This document shows, in pieces, positions 19,799 through 29,008 of a stretch of DNA of 64,000 nt; the stretch's first letter is position 1; every line of letters starts with the position of its first letter. Under the pieces are notes generated by a model. The model was not told where the DNA came from. It did no database searches and worked only from the letters and a program-made list of their open reading frames with translations. A program made the translations under genes and the position numbers. Where the stretch lies: positions 62,001-126,000 of the forward strand of contig JALBYC010000014.1 of assembly GCA_023212645.1 (NCBI GenBank), given 5' to 3'. This DNA is from Farysia itapuensis (lineage: Eukaryota > Basidiomycota > Ustilaginomycetes > Ustilaginales > Ustilaginaceae).

Positions 19799-22315
19799 AT
19801 GAGCCCTTGGAAGGGCGCTGTGTCCGCGTGGAAATGTGCGTCCACAGAGGCACCTATCAGCGGACTTATCGCACGGCAGCGCGCCCATCTTGCCCCGCCA
19901 TCGGTCCGCGCTCAAGGAGGCCGCTTTTCGTCCTCAACTTCCATTCATATCGGCGATCTCGAGGAGGGATCTGGCCCTTCCGCCTCCTCAGAGCTCACAA
20001 ATGTCGAGCGTAAGCAAACAAGCATAGATGCTCGGAGGGAAGCGCTCCAGAAACCGGCAAGGGGGTATCGACTAGATCTGCAAGAAGGCCACGAGCGAAA
20101 TCTCCGAGCATATCGACATGAAGCTCGTGCAGATCTTTCGATAGACTGGCTCTCTGATTGGAATGCTTGCACCACACGGAAGCAAGTCTCTGACATGGCT
20201 GTTCAAATCTACTCGAGCAAGCTGCTCGCTTTGGAACGGAAGAGCTTCAACACGCCGCTGATCCTTAACGAGACCTTTCTCATCAACTTGGCAGAGCGTC
20301 CTCCCTGTCTGGTTGTAGACGACTGCTTGCAGTCTCTGCAACCAGAACTGCAGTCTCGAGATACCCGTCTGAGCCGGTACCTCTCATTGTGCATTCGTCA
20401 GGTGGGATCTCTTCGCTTTTCTCTGCAGTTTTTCGACCAGATTACAAAGGCACTTGCGTGTCAAGGTCCGATGCCACGAAGTGCAGCGGTGTTAGCAGAC
20501 TTGATGCTCGACCGTCTTACAGCTTCTGAAGAAGCCAGCACCTCCACAGCTCGCGTCGCAAATGTAGCAGCCGATTCGCCGTTGGGAGTTGGTGATCTTT
20601 TCCAACAACTCTTCAAGAGTCTCTCGCATGCAGGCTGCTCAAGGCTCGTAGACAAGTGCTTCCATGCGCTTCGCGCTAACAACATCGCCCTGAGCGTACA
20701 ACATTACCAATACCAACTCATAGCCATTGCGAACATGAGAATGGAGCAAGCTCTAAAACAAGAAGGAGAGCGCCGAGCCGAGAACAACAGGCGCGAACTG
20801 CCAGAGGTCTCTCAAGATACCAATCTGCCCGACAACCTTCAGAAGCAAATCCTGGAATTAAAGACGTGGATGGATGAAGACAAGATCGATGTTGACGACA
20901 AATTCCTTGCTACTGTCGTGACGGTTCTGAGCGCACCGTTGCGGCAGCCCTTCCGTGCTTTCACCTATACAACGACCGAGCAAATCGAAGCGACGCTCAA
21001 GACTGTTCGCGCCGTCGGTGCACAAGCTTTTGCAGCCAAACAAGACGGAACTGCACTTAGCCCGACGAAGCGAAAATCACGACTGTTCTCGGCGCTTGTC
21101 AATACCGAGCTTGCTTCCCTGAAACTGATGCTTGCCGACCAAAATGTGAAAGCATTGATATTCCAAACGCCACGCCCGGGCCGCGACGACTCTGATCCCA
21201 ACAATGTCGCTTCACTTGCTACGGCTCTGAAGACGAGGTCCCTGTCTCGCCTGGATAAGGCTTTCACTCAATTTCGGATGGCGATTCTGCGGGGCAGCTT
21301 TGGGGAAGCTCTGTCGTGTCTGGATGATCTCTTGCACTGGGATCTGGACGCTTGCGGTGGCCCAGAGATAAGACGCGACGTGATCTTGAAGCAACGAAGC
21401 GCTGTCATCGCGCTCTTTTCCAAAGCGGCTTCGCAGCGCGATACCAACCTCAAGAACGATTCATGTCTGCAGGTCTTGGAACTCGTCGTCCAGCACCCTC
21501 GCTTCAAACAGATTTGGAGTCACACCCAATTGCCAGCCAACCCGTCTCCGATACTCTCGGAGAAGCACTGCAATCCGACCTTGGTTCTTGCTCGACTGTG
21601 GAAGCGATGGTTCCGAGCTTGGTCAACAGATGTCATTTCCTACAAATCGGCTGCACGTGTCAGCAGGGACAGAGCCGGCCTAACTAGTGCTCATGCTCCC
21701 ACCCCGACACGCACGTATGCAGGTCGGAACCCATGGAAAACGCTGTCGGCCGGTGGCAAGTTGCTCAACCAGACGCTGGATCAATTTGAAGACATGCTCG
21801 TCAGTGACAAGAAAGACGTGCGAGATAACAAAGCCGTGCAAGGTGATAGCGTTCTGCTAGATTCCGGCTTGTTTGCGACTATCTTCGCTGAAAAGGCTTG
21901 TTCAGATACCATGATTCGTGTTGCCCTTCGAGGCGGTCGCAATCCTGACTGTTCCGAACGGTACGACAAAGTGCGCGCCGTGCAGACGAGACTCGGCCAT
22001 GTTTTCAACTTGCTCGCCCGCGTCCAAGTCAAGCCTTTGATCTGGGACCGAGTCGAAGCTTCATTGCTCGGGAACATTGCAAGAGTGGAGAAGTTCGGTC
22101 TCAACACCAATGAGATCAGACTTGTCGTCGATGACGTCCGCGCGCGAAAAGACTTGGCAAAGCGGGAACGTCTTCACACGGTTCTACGCCGGAAGCAGCT
22201 CACATACCAGCTTTCTCGCCACAATCGATCAGGAGTTGACAGCCATCACAACGACGACACCGAGTTCGAGCCGGCATCAGTGTTCGTTCTCCGCAATCTT
22301 GTGCTCTGCAAGTAA
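19799..22315 (+). CDS. Hypothetical protein, probably mitochondrial, weakly PPR-like
   Basis: This single-exon gene encodes 838 residues. The N terminus is basic, rich in Ser/Ala/Arg and poor in acids for about 45 residues, which suggests a mitochondrial targeting sequence. The rest looks mainly alpha-helical. Around residues 270-320 one stretch (GCSRLVDKCFHALRANNIAL and the helix after it) has the spacing of a pentatricopeptide-like helix pair, but I cannot count regular repeats. No catalytic motif or membrane segment is visible. It shares a 205-base promoter with DBP4 and converges on the repeat protein to its right with about 150 bases between. A mitochondrial RNA or translation factor is possible but not shown. 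Confidence 0.75.
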   Translation: MSPWKGAVSAWKCASTEAPISGLIARQRAHLAPPSVRAQGGRFSSSTSIHIGDLEEGSGPSASSELTNVERKQTSIDARREALQKPARGYRLDLQEGHERNLRAYRHEARADLSIDWLSDWNACTTRKQVSDMAVQIYSSKLLALERKSFNTPLILNETFLINLAERPPCLVVDDCLQSLQPELQSRDTRLSRYLSLCIRQVGSLRFSLQFFDQITKALACQGPMPRSAAVLADLMLDRLTASEEASTSTARVANVAADSPLGVGDLFQQLFKSLSHAGCSRLVDKCFHALRANNIALSVQHYQYQLIAIANMRMEQALKQEGERRAENNRRELPEVSQDTNLPDNLQKQILELKTWMDEDKIDVDDKFLATVVTVLSAPLRQPFRAFTYTTTEQIEATLKTVRAVGAQAFAAKQDGTALSPTKRKSRLFSALVNTELASLKLMLADQNVKALIFQTPRPGRDDSDPNNVASLATALKTRSLSRLDKAFTQFRMAILRGSFGEALSCLDDLLHWDLDACGGPEIRRDVILKQRSAVIALFSKAASQRDTNLKNDSCLQVLELVVQHPRFKQIWSHTQLPANPSPILSEKHCNPTLVLARLWKRWFRAWSTDVISYKSAARVSRDRAGLTSAHAPTPTRTYAGRNPWKTLSAGGKLLNQTLDQFEDMLVSDKKDVRDNKAVQGDSVLLDSGLFATIFAEKACSDTMIRVALRGGRNPDCSERYDKVRAVQTRLGHVFNLLARVQVKPLIWDRVEASLLGNIARVEKFGLNTNEIRLVVDDVRARKDLAKRERLHTVLRRKQLTYQLSRHNRSGVDSHHNDDTEFEPASVFVLRNLVLCK

Positions 22316-22463
22316 CGAGCCCCAGGCAAGAAGCCGTGTCAGCTTCAACCTGACAAGAAGTAGCTTACACACATTCACCACATCATTTGCAATACATCAC
22401 GTCGCGCAAGACGTTTCTTCGCATTCTTTTGCTATGTACTAGTGTCCATTAAAGTATATGCTT

Positions 22464-25400
22464 TCAGAGCTCAAAGTGAACCTGCTCTGCAGCCTTTTTG
22501 ACATTGGAAGCGGCGACAGACGAAGCTGAGCTGGCCGCATCAGCGACGTAGTTGACGGCAGAACTAATTGAGTCTTTGGACTCCTCCACGTACTCTCCAA
22601 ACGATTCGGGTGTGACACTTGCTCCAGCGGCGGATTTGACGCTGCGCGTTGCTTGGCTAACGACAGATGAAGCGTACGAGTTGGCAGCTCCTGCGTTATC
22701 AGCTACGTAGCTAACGGCGGAGCTAAATGAGTCTTTAGCATTCTCTGTGTAGTCTTCGAGCGTTTCTGGCGTCGGACTGGCGCCTACGGCTGATTTGGCG
22801 CTGCGTGTCGCTTTGCTGACGACAGAAGACGCGTACGAACTGGCAGAAACTGCAGAGCTAGATGCGTCCTCCGCAGCCGAAGAGGCAGACTTTGAGGCTT
22901 GGGAAGCCAAGGAAGAAGCGGCTGAACTAGCGGAGCCGGCACTTTCGGATGCGGCATTCACTACGCCAGATGCAGCCGATGAGACGTACGAAGAGCCAGA
23001 AGCCGCTGCCTCGCTAGCGCTGCTGGCGAGAGAGCCAGCACCAGCCGTCACGGACTCGACATAGTCGAAAAAGGTCTCGGGAGTCGGCGAAGCGCCAAGC
23101 ACCGATGCAGCGCTACGAGTTGCTTCGTGCAGAACGGACGAGCCGGCCGAAGAAGCCGAAACTGCTCCGCCGACTGCTCCATCCACAACACTTTCGACCT
23201 TTGCATTGAATGCGTCTACGTAGTCAAGTAGCCCGGACGGCGTCGGCTCTGCCCCCACGGCAGACGCGGCACTCTTGCTGACTTGGGAGGCAAGGGACGC
23301 GGCTGAGTCGGTTGCACTCTTGAGAGAATCAGTCAAGGCATCAACGTAGCCTTCAGCCGATGGCGTTACACCGACAGCAGAGGCAACGCTTCGACTGGCT
23401 TGCGAAGCCGCAGAGGACACCGAGCTAACGCCAGACTCTGCTGCGTTGGTGAGGCTGTCTACGAAGCTGTCGGCCGATCCGCTTTCAGAAGACGATACGA
23501 AGGCTTTGGCTCTGCCAATGTAGCTATCAGTAGACGTATCGCCAAGACCAAGACGACTGCGGGCGGCATCAACGGCAGCCATCATTCCTGCAGCAGCGTC
23601 GGTACTGATCTGGAAGGCCTGCTCCGACAGTCTGTCGGTAACATCTGATACCTTGGCCATCACACCCTCACCTGCTAGCTGCGCCAATGCGGAGGCACCA
23701 AATGACGCTACCTCGCTTCTGGCAGCTTTGTGCAAGGTGTCGGCCTCCTTGCGCAAAGTTTGGATGTTCTTGCCAATGTCGGGGGCTTCAGAGCGCAGAT
23801 CAGGCGCCCCAGATGAGGTTCGAACACTCTTCTTGTATTGTTGAACAGCGTATAGTTCTTCAGAGAACAGAGAGGCGCGCTTTTTGACTCCATTGCTCCA
23901 TCCTTCCCATTCGTCCATGATGGAGGAGAACTTGACGTCGGCAATGATCTTGTTGTACGCCTCCTCAGCAGCTTGAGCGTAGCGACGCAGTTCTTGACTG
24001 CTAGCCTCAATCGTCTGCCTCTCTTGCTGTAAAAGTTCCTCGTAGAAAGCGGAGATTTGCACTTTGATGTCAGCAGCCCCATCGTCGAACTTTGCAAGCT
24101 GCTGGTCGACAAGTTTCTTGGCCGAGGCGAGACGATCGGACTTGTTGGTATCAGTGATACCGGTGCCGAGTTTCCTGGTGCCCCTCTCGATGCGGCTGAG
24201 GATCAGGGCAGCTTGATCTTCAACAAAAGCCTCGTTCAACAGACCGAATCGATCCGGCAAGTCGGAAAGTCGACGATTGCGCAGCTCAGCGAGTCGTTCA
24301 ATAGCAAGCCGGTACTCCTTCTCAATGAGATCTGTCATGCCTGTTTCCCAGACTTCGAGCTGCTCTTTGACTTTGGCTTCCTCCACCTCTAGTTCGGCGT
24401 CCAGTCTGGCTTGTTCGATAGGGTCAGTCTCGTCTCTCGATCCTCCAGCAATTGCTTCTTTGGCCTGCTTTAGACGATCGGCGACAGTTGGGTCGGTTTG
24501 AGCCCTGATCGCGTCGTGTTCCTGAAGATGAGATGAGAATCAAAGAAGGTAAGCAAACAGTTGCATCCAAGGCTAAAAGGAACCACGCTCTACTTACAGC
24601 CTGACGGATGGCGCTTTTCGCGCTTTGATCGGTAGCCTTTGCGGCGTGCTTCATGTCTGATTGAGCGGACTTGATAGCATCTGATCCAAGATAATGAGCT
24701 TTTCGCTCGTACACTTTCTGCAAAACTTTTTCGATTTGAGGACGCACATAGAGACTGTAGGCGCGTCGAACAGCCGGGTCAACGTGGTTGACCAGGAAGC
24801 TGTAGATTTGCCTGATCAAGTGGGTGACGTGAGGATGTAACTTGTCCATGTAAAAGGCATAGGTGACAGAAGACGACTGCAGACTGTACTGATAGGCTTG
24901 ATTGACGTAAGGAGCAACGTCGCGATGGTACATGTCGTGATAAGGCTTGAAGGTTTTGTGAGCGGTGTTGACATGAGGCTGGATGTTCTGAGCGTAGTAC
25001 GCATTGGATCGCTGGACGTATGGTTGCACTTGCTTGTTTGCATGCTTCAGTGCACGTTTGCGTGCTGGATCAATGCGCTTCTTCCAGACAAGCTTGCCAC
25101 GCTTGGTCGTCTCACGAACGATAGGTCGAGACACTTTGTACATCCGGTTAGCGAGAGGCTTGACAGCATGTATGACGGGTGCCGAATAAGGTTCGATCTT
25201 GCTCTGCGCGATGTGAATGTAGGGCGTGACGATCGGTGCGATTTGCTGATAGGTCTGAGCAATGTTTCTGCAGACCGGTCGCGAGTCCTTGACGCCAAAG
25301 TCAAACGCAAATGGTTGGGACGGACAACTCCATACAGTTGCAAAAAGGACATAGTAGATGCCGACCCGACTAGCAAAGGCGATCAGCCAGCTGACACGAC

Positions 25401-25533
25401 TTTGCTGTGCAGCCGCTCGCTTTGGCTTTGAGCGGTGCCTTTTCGCCACGGACGAGTCATCATCAGCAAATTTGACGGGTGGAGTGGGTATGGACGCGCG
25501 CCCGCTAGGTCGCGGCTTCGTCTGTACCGACAT
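22464..25533 (-). CDS. Repeat-rich, probably ER-anchored protein ending in HFEL (two exons)
   Basis: Exon 1 is 25533-24598 and exon 2 is 24521-22464. The 76-base intron has donor GTAAGT and acceptor CATCTTCAG in phase 0, giving 997 residues. A basic N terminus precedes a single hydrophobic segment (about 47-70, LIAFASRVGIYYVLFATVW). Next comes a region of helices spaced by Pro-Tyr pairs (IAPIVTPY, VQPYVQRS, VAPYVNQAY; about 95-290) and a charged coiled-coil-like stretch (about 340-560). About 300 Ser/Ala-rich residues follow, with five copies of a motif of the form TRSAKSAVGASPTPETLEDY. The chain ends VHFEL, which resembles an HDEL-type retrieval signal. I do not recognise a named family. The layout suggests a type II ER membrane protein with amphipathic, lipid- or surface-binding repeats. 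That is inference. Confidence 0.75.
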
Positions 25534-25821
25534 CGTTCGACAACGCAAAGTAATAAGATGGATGGAGGTGTTCAAGCAAGGTGACTGCAAGTGCAACGTC
25601 ATTCACGATTCACGATTTACGGATGTGTTTCACACGTGGTGCACGTGATCGGTATATCGGTGAGTGGCAGAAAGCGAGGGTCTAACACCTTGAAACCCCA
25701 ATTTTCGATCTTGCATTTTGACCCGCTGCGCCGCTGCAGGGTTCTGCCGGACAAAAGAAGGCGCACATTGTCGTCTGACATCTTACACCTACCTCTTCGT
25801 CGTCGCGAAAGAAGAGCACAG
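25534..25821. promoter_or_regulatory. Bidirectional promoter with two CACGTG boxes
   Basis: This 288-base divergent region lies between the repeat protein (minus) and the JmjC demethylase (plus). It contains two CACGTG palindromes at 25633-25638 and 25642-25647, nine bases apart start to start. Closely paired E-boxes suggest cooperative binding of a bHLH factor. Function is inferred only. Confidence 0.4.
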
Positions 25822-27663
25822 ATGACGATTGCAACACTTCCGGCAGCTTTACTTCACAGCCCAAAATCCTCGCGTCTCACCTCTCGGGTCTCACCGCAAG
25901 GAGACCTGCCACCACAGGCCAAGAAACAACGCATCGAAGCAGTCGACGAGGAGGAACTCGACTGCGTGGCATGTCCGGCCCCGGGTCAGCCAGCTCCTTT
26001 GCCTGGCAAGGGTGCTGCTGCGGACCGTGATATATGGATTTGTTGCAGTCAATGCAGCACATGGTTTCACTGCATCTGCATCCAGCTCGAGAATCCCGGA
26101 GATTTCAGCAAGTGGTACTGCAAATCGTGCCTTCATCACGCAGAAGCTGCAGCTGCTCTCGGGGCCGCTAAACCTCTAGCGAACGTTCTTCGCCCACCAA
26201 GACGCAAGTCTGCCAGGATGAAAGACGAAGTGGATTATGCCGCCATTCAGGAAGGTATGCCTGCCGATCCTGTCGGTCGGTGGAAGAAATTCCTCGACTC
26301 CTATGATTTCCTGCCGGATCGATTTCGACGCATGCGGGGCGACCAATGGACTCTAGATTGGCTTCTGCATGATCCTCAGGCATTAACAGAGCCTGTCTTG
26401 GTTCCTTCGTCTTCCACTCGTCCGCAACGCACAAGCTCACCCTCAGCGACTTCTTCAGAAAAACGCCTACAACCCTCTAGCACCTCAATTCCGGGAATGA
26501 CGGTTCCGCCGCCAGAAATGTCTATTTTCGACGTCGCGGCCATCGTAGGACCAGAAACACCAGTCGAGGTCATTGATGTTGCCAGCCAGTCTTCCTCCAG
26601 AGATTCGTGGACTCTTGCCGAGTGGGCTGCATATTTCGCAACGCCTTTGGCCAAAAAACAGAAAATTCTGAATGTGATATCGCTCGAAGTCACAGGCACA
26701 CCGTTTCAGGCATTTGTTGAGGCACCTAAATTGGTCAGGGATCTTGACTGGGTCACGCGAGACTGGCCTGAGGCTCGCCGCAGCAAGGACAGCAGCGACA
26801 ATAGCTGGCCCAAGGTACAGAGATATGTGCTTATGGGCATCGAAGGCGCATACTCCGACTGGCACATTGACTTTGCTGGCAGCAGTGTGTACTATCATGT
26901 CATCTGGGGCCAGAAGACATTTTTGTTTGCACCGCCGACCACCAAGAATTTATCTGCATACCGCAAGTGGTGCAGCTCGACCCGGCAAGACTTCGACTGG
27001 CTTGGAGACCACCTTCACGACCTGACACGAGTCGACATTCACCCAGGCGAGACCATGCTGATTCCGTCTGGATGGCTGCACAGCGTCTACACACCAAAGA
27101 ACACGCTAGTCGTTGGGGGCAACTTTCTGACTGACTGGAACGTTGCAACCCAATGGAAGCTGGTGGAGATCGAAGAGACTACTAAAGTTCCTAAGAAGTT
27201 CCGCTTTCCCCATCTCAAACGACTGACCTGGTATGTAGCCCAAGCATGGCACGATCGGCTTGCCTTTATTGTCGAGAATGTCGCGTCAGACACCGCAAAT
27301 GAGGACTCGCAACACCCCTCACCAAAGCGCAAACGACCAAAACTTGAAGCGTCTGACGTCGAGCACAGTCTTCCAACGGCCAAGGTACTGAAAGGAATTG
27401 AGCTCGTCTGTCAGTCTCTGCAGGATGATGTCGAATTGATACAAGATACGTTCATATCTGAGCAAGGCGATGAGAAATCTGTCAAGCTACAGAAAGCAGC
27501 TCGCGATGCGGTTCCAATCCATCATGTCGGCAAGCTGGACCGCGCAGCTACCATGCTAGACACCCTGCGCAAGCGCCTGGAACTTGCGAAAGCTCTCAGT
27601 TCGACTCAAGCAGATCAGAAACACACGAGCCGAAAAGGGATTACAAGGTTTAGGCCTCTATGA
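25822..27663 (+). CDS. JHD1: JmjC/PHD histone demethylase, Jhd1/KDM2 type
   Basis: This 613-residue protein combines an N-terminal PHD finger with a JmjC domain, as in Jhd1/KDM2 enzymes, which demethylate H3K36 using Fe(II) and 2-oxoglutarate in the nucleus. The PHD finger (about 46-110) shows CVAC, CSQC, WFHCIC and WYCKSC. In the JmjC domain the iron ligands are His348 and Asp350 (WHIDFAG) and His420 (LHSVYTP). The flanking VYYHVIWGQKTFLFAPP and HPGETMLIPSGW segments are typical of the Jhd1 branch. A C-terminal helical region follows, with a basic KRKRPK stretch that may be a nuclear signal. The ATG at 25822 was chosen over an in-frame start at 25591, which would place the N terminus inside the divergent promoter. 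Confidence 0.9.
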   Translation: MTIATLPAALLHSPKSSRLTSRVSPQGDLPPQAKKQRIEAVDEEELDCVACPAPGQPAPLPGKGAAADRDIWICCSQCSTWFHCICIQLENPGDFSKWYCKSCLHHAEAAAALGAAKPLANVLRPPRRKSARMKDEVDYAAIQEGMPADPVGRWKKFLDSYDFLPDRFRRMRGDQWTLDWLLHDPQALTEPVLVPSSSTRPQRTSSPSATSSEKRLQPSSTSIPGMTVPPPEMSIFDVAAIVGPETPVEVIDVASQSSSRDSWTLAEWAAYFATPLAKKQKILNVISLEVTGTPFQAFVEAPKLVRDLDWVTRDWPEARRSKDSSDNSWPKVQRYVLMGIEGAYSDWHIDFAGSSVYYHVIWGQKTFLFAPPTTKNLSAYRKWCSSTRQDFDWLGDHLHDLTRVDIHPGETMLIPSGWLHSVYTPKNTLVVGGNFLTDWNVATQWKLVEIEETTKVPKKFRFPHLKRLTWYVAQAWHDRLAFIVENVASDTANEDSQHPSPKRKRPKLEASDVEHSLPTAKVLKGIELVCQSLQDDVELIQDTFISEQGDEKSVKLQKAARDAVPIHHVGKLDRAATMLDTLRKRLELAKALSSTQADQKHTSRKGITRFRPL

Positions 27664-29008
27664 CGACATATTTCCAGAACATCAGTCTGGTGGAAGCATG
27701 CTATGACAGCGCATACGGCGTGATTCTGACGTCGGTGAGTACGTCACCGTCGGCGAAAGAGTGGTACATTCTATCGAATGATCTACAGTCTGCTTATCGG
27801 TGCAAAGCACAACTTTGTGCGTCTGTTTAGGCACCATCCAGATTTGTCAAACCATAGTTACCCTATCAGTATGCGCTCGTCCTGATCAAGCGCCCTCATG
27901 CGTGTTGCGGCACAAGCCGTGGGTTCTACAACGTGGGGTTACGCATCAACCCCACAAAAACACACACCGAACATTGCTTCAGTGACAATGTGCTCATTCT
28001 AGGGTCGGTCCATCCGCAATATTTTACACAAGGATCTTGATACGCACCTTTCCTACAAGATAAGAGCGGTTGTGTGCCTACAAAGCGTGCCCTCGCAGCC
28101 TCTCTGAGCACAGTGAGCAGCTTCCGGCGGTTCAAAGTCGAATCGTACGAGAGGGATTCACCAAACTCGAGATAAGAAGTCGTGATGCTCGCTGTGATTG
28201 GCTGGATTTGCAATTCCTTATCGCGCATAAAAACACATCGCGCGTCAGCCGAAGCGTCGAGAGGCGAGATCCTGCGTATCCCTTGGACACCCCACCCAGG
28301 ACGAAAGGCAGACCTTGTTCAACAATCCGGAAGTCCTCAAAGCTTGGCGGTCGGAGTCAAACAACCTTGTGCTCGGATCCGCCTTGTCCTAGGAACCAAG
28401 CCCTGTGCAACACGATCGTGGTGGTATGTCAACCTTAGACCAGAACTTTTAGCCTCAGTGTGCACCTCGCGTGGACAAGAAGTGTCTGTTGTTGCCGTCT
28501 TGGCTTTCTTCGGTTAGGAGATAAGCTGGAGAGGCTCCTATGTAGCGCCGTCAGTTGAAAGCCGACGGGCGAAAGGCAGTCGTTTGCGGTTTTCTGCCGT
28601 CGGACACGCGGGCAAACAAAAGAACTCAACCATCAATCCTTCCATCATTTATTTGCATTTTCACCGTTTACGCACAAGCATGCGTCATTTGATATCCACA
28701 TCTAGTGTCTGTGTCAAGGTAGCGACAGCAATTGAGCGCACCTATGCGCTGTGAAAAAGCGCAACGACGCCTGTGTGGTGAGAAACGAGGGGACGGAAAG
28801 GCGATCTCTGCTTCTTCTTGTCAAGTTTCACCGTTTCAACTTCCCTTCTGTCGACGCCAAGGCCCGCATTGCGAACACCGAATTTCCACTAGTTCATACA
28901 TATAAGATTCCACTCGACCCTCTTACTCGCCTTTCCCACCGCCTTTTCTCCGCTCTCCTCTCCGGTAGATCTGCGAGACGTTGAGCGCTTCTTGCTCTCT
29001 GTACAGCC
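27664..29008. other. Long intergenic region upstream of the ammonium transporter
   Basis: This 1345-base stretch has no convincing gene. Short frames on both strands have no recognisable content. It contains the 3' flank of JHD1 and what looks like an unusually large promoter for the ammonium transporter, including the GATA-site cluster listed separately. The last 150 bases are pyrimidine-rich and probably hold the transcription start and leader. Confidence 0.5.
27793..28525. promoter_or_regulatory. Cluster of five GATAAG sites upstream of the ammonium transporter
   Basis: GATAAG occurs on one strand or the other at 27793-27798 (minus), 28059-28064 (plus), 28171-28176 (plus), 28217-28222 (minus) and 28520-28525 (plus). 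All fit HGATAR, the site bound by fungal nitrogen-response GATA activators of the AreA/Nit2/Gln3 class. About 0.4-0.7 copies would be expected by chance in this length. Ammonium transporter genes are classic targets of nitrogen catabolite control, so this is probably the regulatory region of the downstream gene. Confidence 0.6.

Noticed and set aside
27733..27755. Imperfect palindrome CGGTGA...TCACCG after JHD1
   Set aside because: The arms are only six bases with a short loop and no T-run or known site. It is compatible with chance.
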